A DNA stretch of 64,000 nucleotides from Larsenimonas salina (lineage in GTDB: Bacteria > Pseudomonadota > Gammaproteobacteria > Pseudomonadales > Halomonadaceae): positions 62,001-126,000 of the forward strand of contig NZ_JAMLJJ010000003.1 of the NCBI RefSeq assembly GCF_023736155.1, read 5' to 3'. How positions within the stretch are numbered: the first letter of the stretch is position 1; the number at the start of each line of letters is the position of its first letter. The notes beneath the pieces are model-generated. The model searched no databases and was not told the origin of the DNA. It worked only from the letters and a program-made list of their open reading frames with translations. The position numbers were made by a program, and so were the translations under genes. Shown in pieces: positions 28,117 through 37,906 of this stretch.

Positions 28117-29367
28117 GTGTCCGACTCCTCCACACCCCCCAATCTGTATCGGCGTATGCCACTGTGGGCCAAGATATTGGCCGGATTGATTCTGGGCGCA
28201 CTCACAGGCGTCCTGCTCGGTGAACAGGCAAGTGTCTTGAAACCCATCGGTGACATTTTCATTAGTGCCATCAAGATGCTGATCGTACCGCTGGTCTTTT
28301 CGACCCTGGTGGTCGGCATTACGGCCATGCGTGACCCGAAAAAAATGGGCCGCATCGGTGGCAAGACCATCGCGCTTTATCTGATCACTACCGCATTCGC
28401 GATCGCCATCGGCCTGCTTGCGGCCTGGCTCTTTCAACCGGGCAGCGGGCTCGATCTTTCCTTCGATGCGCCGGTCGAGGCCAAGGAGGCGCCGTCACTG
28501 GTCGATATTCTGGTCAACCTGGTCCCCCAGAATCCGATCGATGCGCTGTCTTCAGGCAATATCCTGCAAATCATCGTATTCGCCATCGCCCTCGGGGTAT
28601 CGCTTACCTTGATCGGCGAGAAAGGCGAGCCTGTGGTGCGCCTGTTCGAAAGCTTCGCCGAAGCAATGTATAAGCTGACCGAGCTGGTGATGGCGCTGGC
28701 ACCGTTCGGCGTTTTCGGCCTCATGGCGTTCGTGGCGGGAAGCTACGGGTTGGACGTGCTGCTGCCGTTGGTCAAGGTCATCGGCGTGGTCTATCTGGCC
28801 TGCGTAATGCATGTGCTCGTGGTCTACAGCGGGCTCTTGAAGCTTCTTGGCGGGCTCAATCCGGTGCGGTATCTGCGCGGCAGCCTGGACGCACTGGTGG
28901 TCGCGTACTCATCCGCCTCGAGCTCCGGCACGCTGCCGGTCTCGATCCGCTGCGCCCAGAAGAATATGGGGGTGTCCGAAGGGGTGGCCGGATTCGTGCT
29001 GCCGGTCGGCGCGACCATCAACATGGACGGCACGGCGCTGTATCAGGGCGTTGTAGCCGTGTTCGTGGCGCAGCTGACCGGCACGGATCTGACAATGACA
29101 GATTACGGCATGATCATTCTGACCGGCACGCTCGCCTCGATCGGCACTGCAGGCGTCCCCGGCGCCGGGCTGATCATGCTCTCGATCGTGATGTCCCAGA
29201 TCGGTCTGCCACTGGAGGCACTGGCCGTGGTGGCCGGCATCGATCGCATCCTTGATATGGCCCGCACCAGCGTCAATGTGGCGGGCGATCTAATGGTCAC
29301 CACACTGATCGGCAAGAGCGAAAACGAGCTGGACCTCGAGACCTACAATCGCAAGGCCGCGGCCTAA
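28117..29367 (+). CDS. Dicarboxylate/amino acid:cation symporter (DAACS family)
   Basis: A 416-residue transporter of the glutamate/aspartate/dicarboxylate family with the eight helices and two hairpin loops of that fold. Key blocks are the serine-rich tip SSASSSGTLP (hairpin 1), NMDGTALYQ (helix 7), a GTAGVPGAG loop (hairpin 2) and DMARTSVNVAGD in helix 8. The arginine of helix 8 is kept; in this family it binds the side-chain carboxylate, so glutamate, aspartate or a C4-dicarboxylate is the expected substrate. The start is a GTG at 28117 with AGG about 9 bases upstream. Single-gene unit. Confidence 0.9.
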   Translation: MSDSSTPPNLYRRMPLWAKILAGLILGALTGVLLGEQASVLKPIGDIFISAIKMLIVPLVFSTLVVGITAMRDPKKMGRIGGKTIALYLITTAFAIAIGLLAAWLFQPGSGLDLSFDAPVEAKEAPSLVDILVNLVPQNPIDALSSGNILQIIVFAIALGVSLTLIGEKGEPVVRLFESFAEAMYKLTELVMALAPFGVFGLMAFVAGSYGLDVLLPLVKVIGVVYLACVMHVLVVYSGLLKLLGGLNPVRYLRGSLDALVVAYSSASSSGTLPVSIRCAQKNMGVSEGVAGFVLPVGATINMDGTALYQGVVAVFVAQLTGTDLTMTDYGMIILTGTLASIGTAGVPGAGLIMLSIVMSQIGLPLEALAVVAGIDRILDMARTSVNVAGDLMVTTLIGKSENELDLETYNRKAAA

Positions 29368-29387
29368 CCCACCAACGCACGCGTTTC

Positions 29388-29414
29388 CCCGCTCCGGCCT
29401 CGGGCCGGAGCGGG
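29388..29414. terminator. Strong hairpin between convergent symporter and GST genes
   Basis: CCCGCTCCGGCC/GGCCGGAGCGGG, a 12-bp perfect stem with a three-base loop. There is no long T-run, but the position between two converging genes suits a bidirectional stop or a 3'-end stabiliser. Confidence 0.6.
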
Positions 29415-29419
29415 ATCGA

Positions 29420-30031
29420 TCAGCAGGCTTCTCGCTTTCGGGCGCGCTCGAACGCCGGCCGGGCGATCAGTTCATTTGTGTAGGTATCGAGTGCCTCGGG
29501 CAGCTCGTGCTTCACCATGCCTCGCGCCCAGGCAAGGGTCTGGGCCAGAAACAGATCGGCCAACGACAGGGTGCCAGTCACATAGTCCTGACCGTCGAAA
29601 CGCCTCTGCAAGGCCTGTACCGCCTTGTCGAATTCCCAGCGCGCCACGGGAATGATCTCTTCACGGCGCTGCGCTTCGGGAAACAGGAAGCTGTGCTTGG
29701 CCTGTGTCCAGAGCGGCTGTTCGAGCTCGGTGGTGACAAACGAAAGCCATTGATCGACGACGGCCTGCTCGGCAATGCACTCCGGCAGAAGACGACCCTT
29801 TCCGTATTGAGCGGCCAGATAGCGACAGATCGCGGCGGACTCGAACAGAGTGAGATCGCCATCGCACAGCACCGGAACCTTGCCATCCGGGTGACGCGCC
29901 AGATGTTCAGGCTGCTGGCCCGAGCCTGACTTCAAATCCACCATTCGATACTCGTAGTCAAGCCCAAGCTCTTCCAAGACCCAGGCGACGCGCGCTGAGC
30001 GCGAATGGGGATAGCCATACAATACGATCAT
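29420..30031 (-). CDS. Glutathione S-transferase family protein
   Basis: A 203-residue GST. The N-terminal thioredoxin-like domain (1-78) has GYPHSRSARVAWVLEELGL, a cis-proline KVPVL and the gamma-glutamyl-binding ES motif (LFESAAICRYL). An all-helical C-terminal domain follows. A serine in the PHSRS loop is the likely glutathione-activating residue. The substrate is unknown; the beta or related bacterial class is likely. The gene lies upstream of the symporter terminator and is not part of an obvious operon. Confidence 0.88.
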   Translation of the reverse strand: MIVLYGYPHSRSARVAWVLEELGLDYEYRMVDLKSGSGQQPEHLARHPDGKVPVLCDGDLTLFESAAICRYLAAQYGKGRLLPECIAEQAVVDQWLSFVTTELEQPLWTQAKHSFLFPEAQRREEIIPVARWEFDKAVQALQRRFDGQDYVTGTLSLADLFLAQTLAWARGMVKHELPEALDTYTNELIARPAFERARKREAC

Positions 30032-30125
30032 GATCGACTCCTAAACGCACTGAACACAGAACTCCGTGACGCCGACGGCGCCACCTCTAAATCAAGGTAT
30101 TCCACGGACTGCATGTTTGTCCCGT

Positions 30126-30152
30126 AAAAAACGCCGCGATCGGCGCGGCGTT
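30126..30152 (-). terminator. Terminator of the azoreductase gene
   Basis: Minus-strand stem AACGCCGCG/CGCGGCGTT followed by T-run, 30 bases past the azoR stop. Confidence 0.88.
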
Positions 30153-30183
30153 CTTAAGGAAGAGGTCAAGGCGATCGCCAGGC

Positions 30184-30798
<615 letters not shown>

Positions 30799-30929
30799 TC
30801 AAAACGGGGAATATCTGAGGCCACGTTATCGCCGATTAAATCGAATAAAAAGCGGATATTTTCTCTCAAACCATTCGTTTTTATCGAACAGGATCGTTAC
30901 TTCGAGACATTGTCCGAGGAAGCGACCAT

Positions 30930-30960
30930 AAAAAAGCACGGCCGAGGCCGTGCTTTTTTA
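30930..30960. terminator. Terminator after fpr, bidirectional in form
   Basis: AAAAAGCACGGCC-GAG-GGCCGTGCTTTTT, symmetrical with T-runs on both strands; it serves fpr on the minus strand. Confidence 0.92.
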
Positions 30961-30977
30961 ACGGTTTATCTGAGTTC

Positions 30978-31757
30978 TTATTTCTCGACAAAGGCGCGCT
31001 CGATCACGTAATCGCCCGGCTCACCCATGCGCGGTGAAATGTTGAAGCCCAGCTCGTCAAGCACCTGGCTGCTCTCTTCGAGCATCGCAGGGCTACCACA
31101 GATCATTGCGCGGTCCTGTTTCGGGTCCATCGGCGGAAGCCCGGTGTCTTCGAACAGCTTGCCGGTACGAATGTGGTCGGTCAGACGCCCCATGGTGGAG
31201 TACTCTTCCCGTGTAACGGTCGGGTAATAGATCAGTTTCTCGCGGATCTCATCGCCCAGGTACTCATGCTCCGGCAGTTCCTTGGTAATGAATTCCTGGT
31301 AGGCCAGCTCGTTGACATGACGAACGCCGTGAATCAATACGATATTGTCGAAACGCTCGTACGCTTCCGGGTCTTGAATCAGGCCCATGAACGGCGCAAG
31401 GCCCGTGCCGGTCGAGAGCATGTACAGGTTACGTCCCGGCAGCAGGTCATCCAGCACCAATGTTCCGGTCGGCTTTCGGCTGACCAGAATGGAGTCACCG
31501 ACTTTCAAATGCTGAAGGCGTGAGGTCAGCGGGCCGTCCTGAACCTTGATCGAAAAGAATTCAAGATGGTCTTCGTAGTTGGGGCTGGCGACGGAATAGG
31601 CGCGCGTCAGCGGCTTGCCGTCCACTTCGAGCCCGATCATAACGAACTGACCGTTCTTGAATCGAAGCGTGCGCTCACGAGTGGTTTTGAAGCTGAACAG
31701 GGTGTCGTTCCAGTGATGAACGCTCAATACTTCTTCGGTAGAAAACTTGCTGCTCAT
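30978..31757 (-). CDS. fpr: Ferredoxin/flavodoxin-NADP+ reductase
   Basis: A 259-residue FAD enzyme exchanging electrons between NADPH and ferredoxin or flavodoxin. The FAD site reads RAYSVASPN and the NADP-binding block GTGLAPFMGL. A second nucleotide block, MICGSPAML, and the C-terminal VEK follow. The length and C-terminus are those of bacterial subclass I reductases as in Pseudomonas. It supports Fe-S repair and oxidative stress defence. It is divergent from a LysR gene that matches FinR by position. Confidence 0.94.
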   Translation of the reverse strand: MSSKFSTEEVLSVHHWNDTLFSFKTTRERTLRFKNGQFVMIGLEVDGKPLTRAYSVASPNYEDHLEFFSIKVQDGPLTSRLQHLKVGDSILVSRKPTGTLVLDDLLPGRNLYMLSTGTGLAPFMGLIQDPEAYERFDNIVLIHGVRHVNELAYQEFITKELPEHEYLGDEIREKLIYYPTVTREEYSTMGRLTDHIRTGKLFEDTGLPPMDPKQDRAMICGSPAMLEESSQVLDELGFNISPRMGEPGDYVIERAFVEK

Positions 31758-31889
31758 GACACGATTCCTTGAATGACCGGTGGCGCAAGCGCCGTCAAAA
31801 ATTCTGGGCTCAGTGTATGTCAGCGGCCTTTATCCGTTAAATGAATTATCCGAATATTAAATATCTATTCCACAGATATAGGTTGAGCC

Positions 31890-32819
31890 ATGCGCTTCAC
31901 GCTTCGTCAACTGGAAGTCTTCATTGCTGTCGGTCAGGTCGAAAACGTCTCCAAGGCCGCCGAGGCGCTCGCGCTGTCTCAATCGGCCACCAGCACCGCC
32001 CTGGGTGAACTCGAACGTCAATTCGATTGCCAGCTGTTCGACCGCATCGGCAAACGGCTCAAGCTCAACGCCATCGGCTTTCAGTTGCTGCCCAAGGCGG
32101 TGTCCCTGCTTGACCGCGCCGAGGAAATCGAGGAACTGCTGCAGGGCCAGACCGGCGTCGGCTCATTGGACGTCGGCGCGACGCTCACCATCGGCAACTA
32201 CCTGGCCCCGCTTCTGATTCGAGAGTTTCGTGCGCGTCATCCCCAAAGCCGGGTCAGGCTGCACGTGCGCAACACCTCGACCATTGTCGAGCGGGTGGTG
32301 CATCACGAGCTGGACCTGGGGCTGATCGAGGGCGACTTTCAGCATGAGGAAATTGTGATGCAGCCCTGGGTCGCCGACGAGCTGAGCGTATTTTGCGCAC
32401 CCGACCACCCGCTGGCGCATCAGAGCGTAACGATGGAACGATTGCTGCGAGAGGATTGGATCATGCGTGAAGACGGCTCGGGCACTCGTCGGACCCTCGA
32501 GCAGGCGATGCGCCACCGTCATCAGCGCTTCGAGATTCAGCTCGAGCTTGAGCATACTGAAGGCATCAAACGCGCGGTCGAGGCCCGTCTTGGCATTGGC
32601 TGCGTGTCGCGCCTGGCGCTCAAGGATGCTTTTCGGCGCGGCTCGCTGGCACCGATTCACACCCCGGATCTGGATCTGAGCCGCCAGTTTTATTTCATCT
32701 GGCACCGGCAAAAATACCTGACCCCGGGTCTGAGAGAGTTCCTGAAGCTCTGCCGCGACACCACCATGCACGCCACCCGCAGCGATGAAATCACCTTCGA
32801 TCATCTGCAAACGTCATGA
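31890..32819 (+). CDS. finR: LysR-family regulator, FinR-like, divergent from fpr
   Basis: A 309-residue LysR-type regulator with an N-terminal winged helix (MRFTLRQLEVFIAVG, AALGLSQSATSTAL-like recognition helix) and a substrate-binding-like domain. In Pseudomonas, FinR is a LysR regulator transcribed divergently from fpr and required for its induction by superoxide; the same arrangement here, with a 132-base shared region, supports the name. The sequence alone would say only LysR/CysB-CbbR type. Confidence 0.82.
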   Translation: MRFTLRQLEVFIAVGQVENVSKAAEALALSQSATSTALGELERQFDCQLFDRIGKRLKLNAIGFQLLPKAVSLLDRAEEIEELLQGQTGVGSLDVGATLTIGNYLAPLLIREFRARHPQSRVRLHVRNTSTIVERVVHHELDLGLIEGDFQHEEIVMQPWVADELSVFCAPDHPLAHQSVTMERLLREDWIMREDGSGTRRTLEQAMRHRHQRFEIQLELEHTEGIKRAVEARLGIGCVSRLALKDAFRRGSLAPIHTPDLDLSRQFYFIWHRQKYLTPGLREFLKLCRDTTMHATRSDEITFDHLQTS

Positions 32820-32832
32820 CAGGATAAAAGGC

Positions 32833-32860
32833 AAAAAAAAGCGCCGGCAAAGGCCGGCGC
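32833..32860 (-). terminator. Terminator downstream of chemoreceptor 1
   Basis: Minus-strand GCGCCGGC-CTTT-GCCGGCGC followed by eight T. It lies about 210 bases past the receptor stop; the same hairpin could also stop finR transcripts. Confidence 0.75.
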
Positions 32861-32940
32861 CAAGGAGAAGATTCCAATGCCATAGGCGCTGGGCTTCTCG
32901 GCGACATGGTGCGAGGTCACCCAACGCCGCACCAACGGTT

Positions 32941-32958
32941 GCGGTGGCATGCCACCGC
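32941..32958. repeat. 18-bp perfect palindrome
   Basis: GCGGTGGCATGCCACCGC is fully self-complementary. It sits in the 250-base gene-free gap between finR and chemoreceptor 1, in which nothing else is supported. Confidence 0.7.
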
Positions 32959-33068
32959 TGACTCATGGAAAACGCTCATGCGCGCCTTCCTGCGTGGCCG
33001 GTCACCTCCCGGCTCTTGCTGTGTATCCCTGCGTCTTGCGCTGCGTCTTTATCTGCACTCACCGAGTT

Positions 33069-35219
33069 TCAAACGAACTCTTCGTGATCCCTTGCGCTTC
33101 TTTGCACATTGCCGCTCCGCGTGGGCTGTCCAGCAACCGGTGAATACACGGCCGCTGAATCCTCACTCACTCGGAACGTACCTACTATTTCGGCCAGACG
33201 CGTCGCTTCTTGACTAAGAGAATCGGCTGCGGCGGCAGACTCCTCGACCAGCGCCGCGTTTTCCTGGGTCATCTGATCGAGCTGGGAGACCGCCTGATTG
33301 ACCTGGAAGATGCCGGTGTTCTGCTCTTCCGCCGCCGTGGTGATCTCGGCGATTAGCCCATTGACGCGCCGAACCTGCTCGACGATGTCCCCGATCTTGT
33401 CACCGGCCTGCTTGACCAGCGCCTCACCGTTGGTGGTTTTCTCGACCGAGGCATCGATCAATGTCTTGATCTCCTTGGCCGCCTTGGTGCTGCGGTTGGC
33501 AAGGCTTCGAACTTCTTCTGCCACCACGGCAAAGCCCCGTCCCTGCTCACCGGCACGCGCAGCCTCGACCGAGGCGTTCAGCGCCAGCAGGTTGGTCTGG
33601 AAGGCGATGGCGTCGATGACATCGATGATGCTTTCGATTTCCTTGGAAGAGCTACTGATCTCACGCATGGTGCCGACAACTTCCGCCATTACATCCCCGC
33701 CGCTTTCTGCGGCCTTGGCGGCGTCGCGAGACAGGGCCGATGCGTGACGCGAGGATTCAGTGGAATTCGCGACCGTACCCGTAAGCTCCTCCATTGCCGC
33801 TGCGGACTCCTCGAGACTTGCCGCAGTATTCTCCGTACGCCGGGACAGATCGAGACTGCCGGTCGACACCTCGGCGGAGGCCAGCTTGACGTTCTCACTG
33901 CTGTTGCGCACATCGATCATCACGCGCTCGATCTTGTCGATAAAGGCGTTGAACTGAGTCGCCACCTGACCAAATTCGTTACGACCACTCTCAGGTAGAC
34001 GCTGGGTAAGATCCCCATCGCCCGAGGCAATGCCCTGCATGCGTCCGGCGAGCTCGCCCAGAGGGCGTGCGATGCTGCGGCCAACGCCCCAAATCAGTGC
34101 AAGCCCGAGTGCCGCGACCAGCGCACTCACGGCGAGCATGCCGAACAGATCGCTGTTTGCCTTGGCGGCCATCTGCGCCTGCATCGCGTTAAGATCGGCC
34201 AGAACCGCTGACATCGGCAAACGGATCAACAGCGTCCAGGTTGTGTCGGTTCCAGCCACGTGGAAGGGCTGATAAAGCCGGATCATGCCATCGCCACTGC
34301 CGGCGTCATCAAGGGCGTAAACAGAGTTTTCAGACGTACGTGCTTCCTCGAGCAGTCGGGTGGCATCTGCAGACAGAATGCCTGCCGCTTTCTTACCAAT
34401 ACTTGAGGCGTCTTCAGTGTTCGCAACGACGTTGCCAAGAGAGGTAACCAGAGCGATGTCGCCGGCACCGCTGTAAATGCCTTGATTGGTGTCGATCAGA
34501 AGTTGCTGGATAAAATCGACGGCAATATCTGCCCCGATCACCCCCCTGAAGGTGCCATCGACCATGATCGGCGCATTGAACGACGTCAGCATGACCTTCT
34601 CGCCCCCAAGGTCGTAGGCGGCGGGATCAGTGACGCAAGGGTTACCTGTACGCTCAACGCATGAATAATACGCCCCTTCCTCGGAACCGGAGGGCATGAT
34701 TTTAGTGCTATCGATTACCCCTTCCTGAGTGATATTTCCGACCGAACCGTCCTCGTTGAGAAAGAAAAGAGGCATGAAACGCCCGGCCGCATCGACGTAG
34801 CTCTGACCACGCTCGCCGATATAGGCCGCATCACTGCCAAATGCATTGGGTGCCCAGCCGGCATAAATATCGAGCAGAAAATCGTTGCGTCGCAGCACTT
34901 GCTTCATGGTGTTGGCAATTTCGTCGCGTACCCCATCCTTATCAACACTAAGTGCTTCATTGGTGGCGGCCACTGTACTGACCATGCTAAGCACTTGCCC
35001 AAAGTTGGTATTTATGTTGGTTGCCTGTTTTGCAGCCTCAGCTTCGAGCCGTGCCTTAAGCGACGACATCAGCATATCCTTGGACTGGGCCTGAACGAAG
35101 GACTGGGTACTTGACGCAGAATAAGCACTGTATATAAGCATCGCCGCGACGACCGCCAAAATGGCAGCCCCAGCGGACACCAATACAAAATGTTTGATTG
35201 ATTTGAACCGCTTTATCAT
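33069..35219 (-). CDS. Methyl-accepting chemotaxis protein, dCache sensor (receptor 1)
   Basis: A 716-residue chemoreceptor. The first membrane helix is at about 6-28 (after [10 protein letters not shown]); a periplasmic dCache_1 domain follows to about 335, then a second membrane helix, HAMP ([16 protein letters not shown]) and a signalling domain. The hairpin tip [20 protein letters not shown] is canonical. The sensor has a GWAPNAFG block and a cysteine pair spaced [12 protein letters not shown]. The tail (ARDHEEFV) lacks the CheR/CheB-binding W-x-x-F pentapeptide. The ATG at 35219 was chosen because AAGG precedes it and the N-terminus aligns with receptors 2 and 4. A sigma-28-like promoter is upstream. 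Confidence 0.92.
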   Translation of the reverse strand: MIKRFKSIKHFVLVSAGAAILAVVAAMLIYSAYSASSTQSFVQAQSKDMLMSSLKARLEAEAAKQATNINTNFGQVLSMVSTVAATNEALSVDKDGVRDEIANTMKQVLRRNDFLLDIYAGWAPNAFGSDAAYIGERGQSYVDAAGRFMPLFFLNEDGSVGNITQEGVIDSTKIMPSGSEEGAYYSCVERTGNPCVTDPAAYDLGGEKVMLTSFNAPIMVDGTFRGVIGADIAVDFIQQLLIDTNQGIYSGAGDIALVTSLGNVVANTEDASSIGKKAAGILSADATRLLEEARTSENSVYALDDAGSGDGMIRLYQPFHVAGTDTTWTLLIRLPMSAVLADLNAMQAQMAAKANSDLFGMLAVSALVAALGLALIWGVGRSIARPLGELAGRMQGIASGDGDLTQRLPESGRNEFGQVATQFNAFIDKIERVMIDVRNSSENVKLASAEVSTGSLDLSRRTENTAASLEESAAAMEELTGTVANSTESSRHASALSRDAAKAAESGGDVMAEVVGTMREISSSSKEIESIIDVIDAIAFQTNLLALNASVEAARAGEQGRGFAVVAEEVRSLANRSTKAAKEIKTLIDASVEKTTNGEALVKQAGDKIGDIVEQVRRVNGLIAEITTAAEEQNTGIFQVNQAVSQLDQMTQENAALVEESAAAADSLSQEATRLAEIVGTFRVSEDSAAVYSPVAGQPTRSGNVQRSARDHEEFV

Positions 35220-35348
35220 CTGCCTTAACCTCGCCATAACTCATTGATCGGGACGCGCTCGTTTTACTCCCTTGCACTCCGCAATTGCTCAAGGCCATAA
35301 CGCACTTGGTTCGTTAAACACGGGGCGAGGTAATAAGGCGTACTGTGG

Positions 35349-35376
35349 CTATCGGCTTGAACGAAGCGATCCTTTA
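35349..35376 (-). promoter_or_regulatory. Candidate sigma-28 (FliA) promoter of chemoreceptor 1
   Basis: Minus-strand TAAAG then GCCGATAG; the -10 block matches 7 of 8 bases. The gap after TAAA is 16 bases, one more than the usual 15. Confidence 0.45.
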
Positions 35377-35402
35377 AAAGGCTCGGTTACAGTGCTTTTC
35401 TC

Positions 35403-35434
35403 ATTGAAACGGCGCCCTAAGGCGCCGTTTCAAT
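35403..35434. terminator. Terminator downstream of chemoreceptor 2
   Basis: ATTGAAACGGCGCC-CTAA-GGCGCCGTTTCAAT, a perfect 14-bp stem starting 31 bases past the stop. No pure T-run, but the same GGCGCC core recurs after receptors 3 and 4. Confidence 0.75.
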
Positions 35435-35464
35435 ACTTGAATGGACGATATCCATGTTTTTTGA

Positions 35465-37621
35465 TCAGGCATGCAGCGCCGTATCATTGGCTAGACGAGG
35501 TGAGCGCGCGGGCTGGCCGCCGCCTGCGTGTGACGACTGGGTGCTGACATCGGACACACCGCCACTGCTGACTCGAAATGTCCCGACGATGTCAGCCAGA
35601 CGCGTCGCTTCCTGGCTCAGTGAATCGGCGGCGGCGGCGGACTCCTCGACCAGCGCCGCATTCTCCTGCGTCATCTGATCAAGCTGCGACACGGCCTGGT
35701 TGACCTGGAAGATGCCGGTGTTCTGCTCTTCCGCCGCCGTGGTGATCTCGGCAATCAGCCCATTGACCCGCTGGACCTGCTCGACAATGTCACCGATCTT
35801 GTCGCCGGCCTGCTTGACCAGCGCCTCGCCGTTGGTGGTCTTCTCGACCGAGGCATCGATCAACGTCTTGATCTCCTTGGCCGCCTTGGTACTGCGGTTG
35901 GCCAGGCTTCGAACCTCCTCGGCCACCACCGCGAACCCGCGACCCTGCTCGCCGGCGCGCGCGGCCTCGACCGAGGCATTCAGCGCAAGCAGGTTGGTCT
36001 GGAAGGCAATGGCGTCGATCACATCAATAATGCTTTCAATTTCCTTGGACGAATTACTGATCTCGCGCATGGTGCCGACCACGCTTGCCATTACGTCACC
36101 GCCGCTTTCAGCGGCCTTGGCCGCATCGCGTGAGAGCGTGGATGCATGGCGTGAAGACTCGGTGGAGTTCGCGACCGTACCCGTCAGCTCCTCCATCGCC
36201 GCCGCCGACTCCTCAAGGCTTGCCGCTGTATCCTCGGTGCGCCGCGACAGATCGAGGCTGCCGGTCGAGACCTCGGCGGAGGCCAGCTTGACGTTTTCGC
36301 TGCTGTCCCGCACATCGATCATGACCCGCTCGATCTTGCCGATGAAGGCGTTGAACTGCTCGGAGACCTGCCCGAGTTCATTGCGACTGGTCACCGGCAG
36401 GCGCTGGGTCAGATCCCCATCGCCCGAGGCAATGCCCTGCATGCGCCCGGCAAGCTCGGCCAGCGGCTGTGAAATACCGCGCCCGACCCACCAGATGAAG
36501 GCAAGACCGATGGCCGCGATCAAGGCACTGACCAACAGCATGCCGACGACGTCGGAGGTACGTTGCTCGGTGATCTGACCTTGCATGGCGTTGAGCTGCG
36601 CAAATACTGCGGATTCCGGCAGGCTGAGCATCAGCGTCCATCGGGTGCCAGTATTGCCGATCTCGAAGGGGTGAATCAGTTTGATCGTTCCTGCGGCGCT
36701 GTCGGTCACATTGACCGGCTGCCCGGAGCGGCGGGCCTGCTCGATGCGCTGGATGACCGACTGGTCCAGCGCAGTAGAGGCATTTTGACCAAGTTTCGAC
36801 GCGTCTCCGGTAAAGGCCACCAGCCCGCCTCCCGGTGCGATGAGTGCCATATCGCCCGCACCGTCATAAAGGTTCTGGTCAGCGCGTAACAACAAATCCT
36901 GGATGAAGTTGACCGAAAGGTCCGTACCGACCACGCCCTTGAACTCGCCATTGACCATGATCGGCACGTTGAACGACGTAACCATGACGTCCTTGCCGTC
37001 GTAGTCATAGATGGCGGGGTCAATAACGCAGGTACTGCCGCTTTCCTTCGGACACAGATAGTACTCGCCCTCACGAATGCCGGATTCCATGACCTTCTGG
37101 CTGTCCATGGTCGCACCGAGTGGCAGGACTTCCACCGCACCGGTGCCGGTTCGATACCACCACGGCATGAAACGGCCGGAACCGTCATAGCCGCCGGTTT
37201 CACGGCCGGCGTACTCGCTGTCACTGCCGAACGCGTTCGGCTCCCACCCGATAAAGGCATCAAGCAGGAACTCATTCTTGGCAACGGTCTGCTTGATCAT
37301 CGCCGAGAGCTCATCGCGGCTGATGTCGAGCGCCGGGCCACCGGAGGCAGGCGCCATCAGCTCGTTGGCGTTGGCAAGCTCACGGGAGACGCTCAAGGCC
37401 TTTTCAAGCTGACGATTGATCTCACCGGCCTGATCGGAGGCCACCGATTCAAGGCGCGCATTAATGGACTCACGCATCAGGCTTTCTGTTTGCGTTTCGA
37501 CGACCTCTGCCGTGCGCGTCGTCGAGAAATAGCTGTAAATCAGAAGAGCTGCGACGACCGCGAGAATACAGGCGCCCGCCGCGAGGACCACAAAATGTTT
37601 GATCGATTTGAAATAATTCAT
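35465..37621 (-). CDS. Methyl-accepting chemotaxis protein, dCache sensor (receptor 2)
   Basis: A 718-residue chemoreceptor paralogous to receptors 1 and 4: N-terminus [17 protein letters not shown], periplasmic dCache with GWEPNAFG and GRFMPWWYR blocks, second membrane helix, HAMP and signalling domain. The sensor carries the cysteine pair [12 protein letters not shown]. The signalling domain is of the same type as receptor 1 ([20 protein letters not shown]). The tail ends LANDTALHA with no pentapeptide. The ATG at 37621 is chosen by alignment with its paralogues; a longer start at 37672 lacks a better ribosome site. It has its own terminator. The ligand is unknown. Confidence 0.91.
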   Translation of the reverse strand: MNYFKSIKHFVVLAAGACILAVVAALLIYSYFSTTRTAEVVETQTESLMRESINARLESVASDQAGEINRQLEKALSVSRELANANELMAPASGGPALDISRDELSAMIKQTVAKNEFLLDAFIGWEPNAFGSDSEYAGRETGGYDGSGRFMPWWYRTGTGAVEVLPLGATMDSQKVMESGIREGEYYLCPKESGSTCVIDPAIYDYDGKDVMVTSFNVPIMVNGEFKGVVGTDLSVNFIQDLLLRADQNLYDGAGDMALIAPGGGLVAFTGDASKLGQNASTALDQSVIQRIEQARRSGQPVNVTDSAAGTIKLIHPFEIGNTGTRWTLMLSLPESAVFAQLNAMQGQITEQRTSDVVGMLLVSALIAAIGLAFIWWVGRGISQPLAELAGRMQGIASGDGDLTQRLPVTSRNELGQVSEQFNAFIGKIERVMIDVRDSSENVKLASAEVSTGSLDLSRRTEDTAASLEESAAAMEELTGTVANSTESSRHASTLSRDAAKAAESGGDVMASVVGTMREISNSSKEIESIIDVIDAIAFQTNLLALNASVEAARAGEQGRGFAVVAEEVRSLANRSTKAAKEIKTLIDASVEKTTNGEALVKQAGDKIGDIVEQVQRVNGLIAEITTAAEEQNTGIFQVNQAVSQLDQMTQENAALVEESAAAADSLSQEATRLADIVGTFRVSSGGVSDVSTQSSHAGGGQPARSPRLANDTALHA

Positions 37622-37845
37622 ATCGCAATGGACTCGAACGTAGGGGGAGTATCCAAGGTGCACAGTCTTCATGCACCAGCATGCTTACAACAACGCCGCC
37701 ACGCCTGGTAAACGAGGGCCGGTCATTTCGACCCATTCAATGGGCCAGTAGTCTGAGTAACGGCGAGGTACAAAATAAGCTTGAGTGATTTAGTCCAGTT
37801 TTGAATTCTTACAGTTTTGAACCCTGACTCTCATAAACGCCTTTT

Positions 37846-37870
37846 ATAAAACGGCGCCCGCAGGCGCCGT
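37846..37870 (-). terminator. Terminator downstream of chemoreceptor 3
   Basis: ACGGCGCC-TGCG-GGCGCCGT stem with a TTTTAT tail on the minus strand. Confidence 0.75.
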
Positions 37871-37906
37871 GGCAGGACGTTTGTGAACCGGGCTCGGGCC
37901 TTACCG

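Noticed and set aside
32906-33217. A frame of about 100 codons overlapping the end of receptor 1
   Set aside because: It runs antisense into the receptor gene and has no recognisable features.
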